NCBI RefSeq assembly: GCF_014930365.1
Contig: NZ_JABXWI010000007.1
Span: forward strand, 62,001 to 126,000
Reading direction: 5' to 3'
Length of the DNA: 64,000 nucleotides
DNA from: Streptomyces caniscabiei
GTDB lineage: Bacteria; Actinomycetota; Actinomycetes; Streptomycetales; Streptomycetaceae
The notes beneath the pieces are model-generated. The model saw nothing but the letters and a program-made list of their open reading frames with translations, was not told where the DNA came from and did no database searches. Shown here one piece after another: positions 60,679-64,000 of the stretch. The position numbers and the translations under genes were made by a program. How positions within the stretch are numbered: the stretch's first letter is position 1; every line of letters begins with the position of its first letter.

Positions 60679-62574
60679 GTGGAGAACCTGATTGCGCTGC
60701 TGGTCGCGGCGCCCCTGCTCGGAGCGGCGGTCCTGCTGTGCGGCGGCCGCCGCCTGGACGCCGTCGGCCACTGGATCGGCACGGCCCTCGCCGCCTCCTC
60801 CTTCGTCATCGGTGCCGTGCTCTTCGCCGACATGCTCGGCAAGGAAGCCGAACACCGGGCGATGACCCAGTACCTGTACAGCTGGATCCCCGTCGAGGGC
60901 TTCCAGGCGGACGTCGCCTTCCAGCTCGACCAGTTGTCGATGACGTTCGTCCTGCTGATCACCGGAGTCGGCTCGCTCATCCACGTGTACTCCATCGGGT
61001 ACATGGAGCACGACGAGCGCCGCCGCCGCTTCTTCGGCTATCTGAACCTGTTCCTCGCGGCGATGCTGCTGCTGGTCCTCGCCGACAACTACCTCCTGCT
61101 GTACGTCGGCTGGGAGGGCGTCGGCCTCGCCTCGTACCTGCTGATCGGCTTCTGGCAGCACAAGCCCAGCGCCGCCACCGCCGCGAAGAAGGCCTTCCTG
61201 GTCAACCGCGTCGGCGACGTCGGGCTGTCCATCGCCATCATGCTGATGTTCACCACCTTCGGGACCTTCGCCTTCGGGCCGGTCCTCGGCGCCGTCGGCG
61301 AGACGAGCGAGGGCACGCTCACCGCGATCGCCCTGATGCTGCTGCTCGCGGCCTGCGGCAAGTCCGCCCAGGTGCCGCTGCAGTCCTGGCTCGGGGACGC
61401 GATGGAGGGCCCGACCCCGGTCTCCGCCCTCATCCACGCCGCGACCATGGTCACCGCCGGCGTCTACCTGATCGTCCGCTCCGCCGCCATCTTCAACGGC
61501 GCCCCGGACGCCCAGCTCGTCACCACCGTCGTCGGCGCGGTCACGCTCCTCTTCGGTGCGATCGTCGGTTGCGCGAAGGACGACATCAAGAAGGCCCTCG
61601 CCGGATCGACGATGTCGCAGATCGGGTACATGGTGCTGGCCGCCGGCCTCGGCCCCATCGGCTACGTCTTCGCGATCATGCACCTGGTGACGCACGGCTT
61701 CTTCAAGGCCGGGCTGTTCCTCGGCGCCGGCTCGGTCATGCACGGCATGAACGACGAGGTCGACATGCGCAAGTACGGCGGCCTGCGGAAGTACATGCCG
61801 GTCACCTTCATCACCTTCGGCCTCGGCTACCTCGCCATCATCGGCTTCCCCGGCCTGTCCGGCTTCTTCTCCAAGGACAAGATCATCGAGGCGGCCTTCG
61901 CCAAGGGCGGCACCGAGGGCTGGATCCTCGGCGGCGTGGCCCTGCTGGGCGCGGCCATCACCGCGTTCTACATGACGCGCGTGATGCTGATGACGTTCTT
62001 CGGCGAGAAGCGCTGGCAGCCCGACGAACACGGCCACGAACCGCACCCGCACGAGTCCCCCAAGGTCATGACGATCCCCATGATCGTCCTGGCCGTCGGA
62101 TCGGTCTTCGGCGGCGCGTTCTTCAGCATCGGCGACCGCTTCATCCACTGGCTGGAGCCCGTCACCGACCACGCGCACGGCCATCCGCCGATCAGCGCCG
62201 CCGCGGTCACCACGGCCACCGTCGCCGTGATGGTCATCGGTGTCGGACTCGCCTGGCTCCAGTACGGGCGCAGGCCCGTTCCCGTCGTCGCCCCGCGCGG
62301 ATCGCTGCTCACCCGGGCCGCCCGGCGCGACCTCTACCAGGACGACTTCAACCACGTCGTCCTCGTCCGCGGCGGAGAGCACCTCACGCGCTCCCTCGTC
62401 TACGTCGACCACACCCTGGTCGACGGCGTCGTCAACGGCACGGCGGCCTCGATGGGCGGCCTCTCCGGGCGGCTGCGCCGGATCCAGAACGGCTATGCCC
62501 GGTCGTACGCGGTCTCGATGTTCGGCGGCGCTGCGATCCTCATCGCCGCGACCCTGCTGATGAGGGCGGTCTGA
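60679..62574 (+). CDS. nuoL: NADH-quinone oxidoreductase subunit L
   Basis: This 631-residue antiporter-like subunit starts at GTG 60679. Marks are YVGWEGVGLASYLLIGFWQH (key Glu), KSAQVPLQSWLGDAMEGPTP and VSALIHAATMVTAGVYLIVR. The long C-terminal lateral helix follows. It pumps protons as part of the membrane arm. Confidence 0.97.
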   Translation: MENLIALLVAAPLLGAAVLLCGGRRLDAVGHWIGTALAASSFVIGAVLFADMLGKEAEHRAMTQYLYSWIPVEGFQADVAFQLDQLSMTFVLLITGVGSLIHVYSIGYMEHDERRRRFFGYLNLFLAAMLLLVLADNYLLLYVGWEGVGLASYLLIGFWQHKPSAATAAKKAFLVNRVGDVGLSIAIMLMFTTFGTFAFGPVLGAVGETSEGTLTAIALMLLLAACGKSAQVPLQSWLGDAMEGPTPVSALIHAATMVTAGVYLIVRSAAIFNGAPDAQLVTTVVGAVTLLFGAIVGCAKDDIKKALAGSTMSQIGYMVLAAGLGPIGYVFAIMHLVTHGFFKAGLFLGAGSVMHGMNDEVDMRKYGGLRKYMPVTFITFGLGYLAIIGFPGLSGFFSKDKIIEAAFAKGGTEGWILGGVALLGAAITAFYMTRVMLMTFFGEKRWQPDEHGHEPHPHESPKVMTIPMIVLAVGSVFGGAFFSIGDRFIHWLEPVTDHAHGHPPISAAAVTTATVAVMVIGVGLAWLQYGRRPVPVVAPRGSLLTRAARRDLYQDDFNHVVLVRGGEHLTRSLVYVDHTLVDGVVNGTAASMGGLSGRLRRIQNGYARSYAVSMFGGAAILIAATLLMRAV

Positions 62575-62579
62575 TACCG

Positions 62580-64000
62580 ATGTCCTTTCCTCTGCTGACA
62601 GCGACGGCGGCGCTCCCGGCCCTCGGGGCGATCGCCACGGCCGCCGTCCCGGCCCAGCGGCGCAACGCCGCGAAACTGCTGGCGCTGATCGTCTCGCTGG
62701 GCACGCTCGTGCTCGCCGCGATCATCGCGTTCCGCTTCGACCCGGGCGGCGACCGCTACCAGCTCACCGAGTCCCGCGCCTGGATCGCGGACTTCGGGGT
62801 GCGCTACGAACTGGGCGTCGACGGCATCGCGGTGGCGCTGATCGGGCTCACAGCCCTGCTGATCCCGTTCATCATCCTCGCGGGCTGGCACGACGCCGAC
62901 CCGCTGGAGACCGGCAACAAGAGGTGGCGGCCGACGCAGGGCTTCTTCGCCCTGATCCTGGCCGTCGAGGCGATGGTGATCATCTCCTTCGAGGCCACCG
63001 ACGTCTTCCTCTTCTACATCTTCTTCGAAGCCATGCTCATCCCGATGTACTTCCTCATCGGCGGCTTCGGCGACCGTGCCCACGAGCACGGCGAGGAGAC
63101 GGCGGCCACCCAGCGTTCGTACGCGGCCGTCAAGTTCCTCCTCTACAACCTGGTCGGCGGCCTGATCATGCTGGCCGCGGTCATCGGCCTCTACGTGGTC
63201 GCGGGGAACTTCTCGCTCCCGGAGATCGCCGAGGCCCGTGCCAACGGCACGCTGGAGATGGCCACCAACACCGAGCGGTGGCTCTTCCTCGGCTTCTTCT
63301 TCGCCTTCGCGGTGAAGGCCCCGCTGTGGCCGCTGCACACCTGGCTGCCCAACGCCATGCAGGAGTCCACGGCCCCGGTCGCCGTCCTCATCACGGCGGT
63401 CGTCGACAAGGTCGGCACCTTCGCGATGCTCCGCTTCTGCCTCGGACTCTTCCCCGAGGCCAGCAAGTGGGCCACGCCCGCGATCCTCGTCCTGGCGCTG
63501 ATCAGCATCATCTACGGGGCCCTGCTCGCCGTCGGCCAGCGCGACATCAAGCGGCTGGTGGCGTACGCGTCGATCTCGCACTTCGGCTTCATCATCCTGG
63601 GCATCTTCGCGATGACCAGCCAGGGCCAGTCGGGCGCCACGCTCTACATGGTCAACCACGGCATCTCGACGGCCGCCCTGATGCTGGTCGCCGGATTCCT
63701 GATCTCCCGGCGCGGGTCCCGGCTCATCGCCGACTACGGCGGAGTGCAGAAGGTCGCGCCGGTCCTCGCCGGCACCTTCCTGATCGGCGGTCTCGCGACG
63801 CTGTCGCTGCCCGGACTCGCCCCGTTCGTCAGCGAGTTCCTGGTCCTCGTCGGCACGTTCGCGCGCTACCCGGTGGTCGGGATCATCGCCACCGTCGGCA
63901 TCGTCCTCGCCGCGCTCTACACCCTCGTCCTCTACCAGCGGACGATGACGGGCCCGGTGAAGGCCGAGGTCGAGGGGATGCCCGACCTCAGGGTGCGCGA
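62580..64000 (+). CDS. nuoM: NADH-quinone oxidoreductase subunit M, 3' end outside the window
   Basis: From ATG 62580 the frame stays open to the window end (473 codons; the family is about 520 long). Antiporter-type marks are FEAMLIPMYFLIGGFG (key Glu), KAPLWPLHTWLPNAMQESTA and RLVAYASISHFGFIILG. It starts five bases after nuoL. nuoN is expected just beyond. Confidence 0.96.
   Translation, partial: MSFPLLTATAALPALGAIATAAVPAQRRNAAKLLALIVSLGTLVLAAIIAFRFDPGGDRYQLTESRAWIADFGVRYELGVDGIAVALIGLTALLIPFIILAGWHDADPLETGNKRWRPTQGFFALILAVEAMVIISFEATDVFLFYIFFEAMLIPMYFLIGGFGDRAHEHGEETAATQRSYAAVKFLLYNLVGGLIMLAAVIGLYVVAGNFSLPEIAEARANGTLEMATNTERWLFLGFFFAFAVKAPLWPLHTWLPNAMQESTAPVAVLITAVVDKVGTFAMLRFCLGLFPEASKWATPAILVLALISIIYGALLAVGQRDIKRLVAYASISHFGFIILGIFAMTSQGQSGATLYMVNHGISTAALMLVAGFLISRRGSRLIADYGGVQKVAPVLAGTFLIGGLATLSLPGLAPFVSEFLVLVGTFARYPVVGIIATVGIVLAALYTLVLYQRTMTGPVKAEVEGMPDLRVR

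Noticed and set aside
60151..62412. A 753-codon minus-strand frame opposite nuoJ-K-L
   Set aside because: Rich in Asp, Gly, His and Arg with no recognisable domain; antisense shadow of conserved Complex I genes.

Overview
This is a very GC-rich chromosomal segment from an actinomycete, almost certainly a Streptomyces. Signs of this are third-position G/C in every real gene, many GTG starts, GTGA/ATGA stop-start overlaps, DUF397/XRE pairs, a CU044_5270-type protein beside an ECF sigma factor, a gas-vesicle cluster of Streptomyces type (gvpO-A-F-G-Y-Z-J-S-K), futalosine-pathway menaquinone genes and a nuo operon.

Layout. 1-9.1 kb: an ECF sigma factor cut by the window edge with a membrane-anchored CU044_5270 partner, a P-loop ATPase, a WhiJ-like XRE/DUF397 pair, small DUF proteins, a membrane protein/YtrA-type GntR operon with two matching operator-like sites, a non-haem iron oxygenase and a yeast-type cytosine deaminase. 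9.1-15 kb: a nine-gene minus-strand gas-vesicle operon with a double-MerR regulator fused to its 5' end by overlap; no gvpL is present. 15-48 kb: dispersed menaquinone genes (UbiD-family decarboxylase, mqnP, ubiX, mqnE, mqnA, mqnC, ubiE, a geranylgeranyl-reductase-like gene) mixed with regulators (Lrp, TetR, a LAL-type LuxR regulator with a TTG start followed by a TTA codon, a Ser/Thr kinase), acyl-CoA synthetase and MaoC genes, a cold-shock gene, an AidA/PixA-like gene and intergenic hairpin repeats. Around 44-46 kb lie a MITE-like element and a decayed TnpB-only IS200/IS605-type element with both end hairpins. 49.8-64 kb: the Complex I operon nuoA to nuoM (nuoM runs off the end), preceded by a good match to a Rex operator.

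How it works together. The mqn/ubi genes make menaquinone by the futalosine route. The reductase probably saturates part of its side chain, and the adjacent nuo operon encodes the NADH dehydrogenase that reduces menaquinone. The Rex-like box would tie nuo transcription to the NADH/NAD+ ratio. mqnB and mqnD are not in this window. The gas-vesicle operon is a separate accessory module. The most notable items are the gvp operon without gvpL and its coupled regulator, the decayed TnpB element with an intact guide-RNA-like 3' end, the paired GntR operators, the Rex box, the TTG-TTA start of the LAL regulator, and a set of apparently leaderless promoters on several menaquinone genes.
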